Assembly: GCF_022539665.2 (NCBI RefSeq)
Contig: NC_081334.1
Location: 4,930,424-4,994,423 of the forward strand
From: Daphnia carinata
Taxonomy: Eukaryota; Arthropoda; Branchiopoda; Diplostraca; Daphniidae
Direction of reading: 5' to 3'
DNA: 64,000 nt
Positions 62,591 through 64,000 of the stretch are shown one piece after another. Position 1 is the stretch's first letter. Each line of letters starts with the position of its first letter. The notes below the pieces were generated by a model. That model was not told the DNA's origin and made no database searches. It saw only the letters and a list, made by a program, of their open reading frames with translations. The position numbers were made by a program, and so were the translations under genes.

Positions 62591-64000
62591 TGATATTATT
62601 ATTACAAATATTGTATTGCCACCCTATCCTACCCCTCCCAAGTCGTTTACTATTGCCGCAGTTTCTAGTTCTTGGTCCATATGTAACGTTTTTTTTTTTA
62701 TTATTATTATTTTATTTTCACGTTGGCCCTCGTTTAGAACGAGTGAGCAATATCAAGCTTTCTTCTTCTATTTTTTTTTCTCTCACGACAGTACTGCTGG
62801 CTATCCAATGATCCACATTTATACGGCGAACTGGCCAGATTTTGTTTTCAAATTCATTCCTGCGCCTTCAGCCACAATTCGATTAATAATCCGTCTTTCC
62901 CATCACCCCTCCCCAATCCTTTGTATTTCTTTTTTTTTTTTCTCATTATTAATCTTCTTATTTTTATTTTTTATTTTTTTTTTCAGATATTTAGTATATT
63001 TCTTGGTTGTGTACTAGTTTTTTCCTTTTCGGGTGTGCGTTGGGAAGCCTTGATTTCTTTAAATCATTTCCAAAATTACCGATCACGCTCACAGTGCACG
63101 TTTTCCTTCTTTAATTAAGAATTTTTCTTCAAAAGGTGAAAGGGAAAATATCCATTTAACGAAACCGTTGTTATACCGGAACTCCCACTGTTAGGTTAAC
63201 GGGAGTAAAGTGAGGAAGAGGTAAGAGGAAACAGATTTTGTGTTACAAGTTACAACTATGGAATATCCCGTTTGGATATGTATTGTAAATATACCTTCCA
63301 TCGGGAGCGCAGTGCGCCATCTTTAAAAATTCAACGTGAATGTGAACTAAAACGAATAAAAAAAAAAGAAGTGCAAGAAGCAACACTGAATTGCAAATTG
63401 CCTCCCTCAAAAGTTATTATATAGCTAACCGCCTCCTTTATTCAGCCATGGTTGTATTAGGTACTATTTCTGGGGAGCAAATGAAACCGTGTTAGCCGAT
63501 GGTTTTAATTTCATTATGTGCGTGTTCACATTTTGGCTGTTTGAATAAAAAAATATTAAAAAATCTGGAATTCGAATAAACATGTGGCATTCTTTTATTG
63601 CTTTGTTGATTTTCCTTTGATGTTTGCTTTGTTCTTCTTTCCTAAGGAAAAGTTGCAGTGCTGCCATATGATGGATCTCATCGCGTGATCAAAATTAATT
63701 TACAGGAAAACGTTGATGTTAATTCTCTTTAATAATCTGAATAGGGTTTCGTACAGCAGGTTTCGTGGATATGAACTCGTGAACTACTAAGTACTAATTT
63801 TTTTTTCAATAATATAAATTCCGTTTAGTTTGAAGATACTCGATGACGTCGCAACAGTGTGCGTCGTCTGCTGTCGTTGACGTCGTGGGAATGCGGTTGA
63901 AAAAAGTGCACGAAAATATCAACATGTTCAATTGATGATTCTTTGTGTCAGAGAGCGCCAATGATTTGAGCACATCAACCAAGCCTATTTTTTCTGATAG
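62591..64000. other. GOLPH3 3' UTR and right edge
   Basis: AT-rich sequence with T runs, presumably 3' UTR, followed by unassigned DNA. A CTCF-like GCGCCATCT lies at 63314-63322. I see no further gene before the window ends. Confidence 0.5.
63354..63359 (+). terminator. Candidate GOLPH3 polyadenylation signal
   Basis: AATAAA 764 nt past the GOLPH3 stop, followed by an A run and GT-containing sequence. Earlier variant signals could be used instead. Confidence 0.35.

Overview
The window is nuclear DNA of an arthropod, most likely a branchiopod crustacean of the Daphnia type. This is an inference from three things: protein families that read closest to arthropod versions, many short GT-AG introns (about 50-200 nt), and long homopolymer and dinucleotide tracts in the non-coding DNA. 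No database search was possible. Seven protein-coding genes are well supported, each rebuilt exon by exon with reading phase checked at every junction.

Layout. 1-14.9 kb is gene-poor. A chain of eight short, phase-consistent minus-strand exons at 79-2895 may be the 3' part of an unrecognised gene, and two unplaced ORFs lie at 13.8-14.6 kb. 14.9-20.0 kb holds three minus-strand genes head to tail: a ZMAT5-like U11/U12 snRNP zinc-finger protein (14903-15468), a UBL7-like ubiquitin-like/UBA protein (15725-17141, with an apparent one-base frame break) and a three-Ig basigin (18055-19984). The basigin start faces the G-protein beta-5 start (20560-22182, plus) across a 575-bp divergent promoter. 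A casein kinase 1 gamma (gilgamesh) gene follows at 23710-28991 (plus), ending in a separate exon for the membrane-anchoring tail.

From 38.3 to 56.7 kb (perhaps from 32.5 kb) lies a four-domain voltage-gated cation channel of the NaCP60E/DSC1 class. Its selectivity-filter residues are D-E-E-A, not the D-E-K-A of ordinary sodium channels. Its 5' half is split by two introns of about 5.6 kb rich in poly-T, poly-A, poly-G, (GT)n and (GA)n. Its exons are clearly GC-richer than those of the neighbouring genes. A gene-free stretch follows, then a GOLPH3 gene (61526-62590, plus).

The genes do not form one pathway. Beta-5, CK1 gamma and the channel are all associated with excitable or signalling cells, while ZMAT5, UBL7, basigin and GOLPH3 are housekeeping or membrane-trafficking functions. 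No convincing new molecular system was found. The points most worth checking are the D-E-E-A channel with three introns that are multiples of three and free of stops, the UBL7 frame break, the upstream ORF that overlaps the CK1 gamma start, an acidic cassette exon in CK1 gamma, and the possible unrecognised gene at the left edge.
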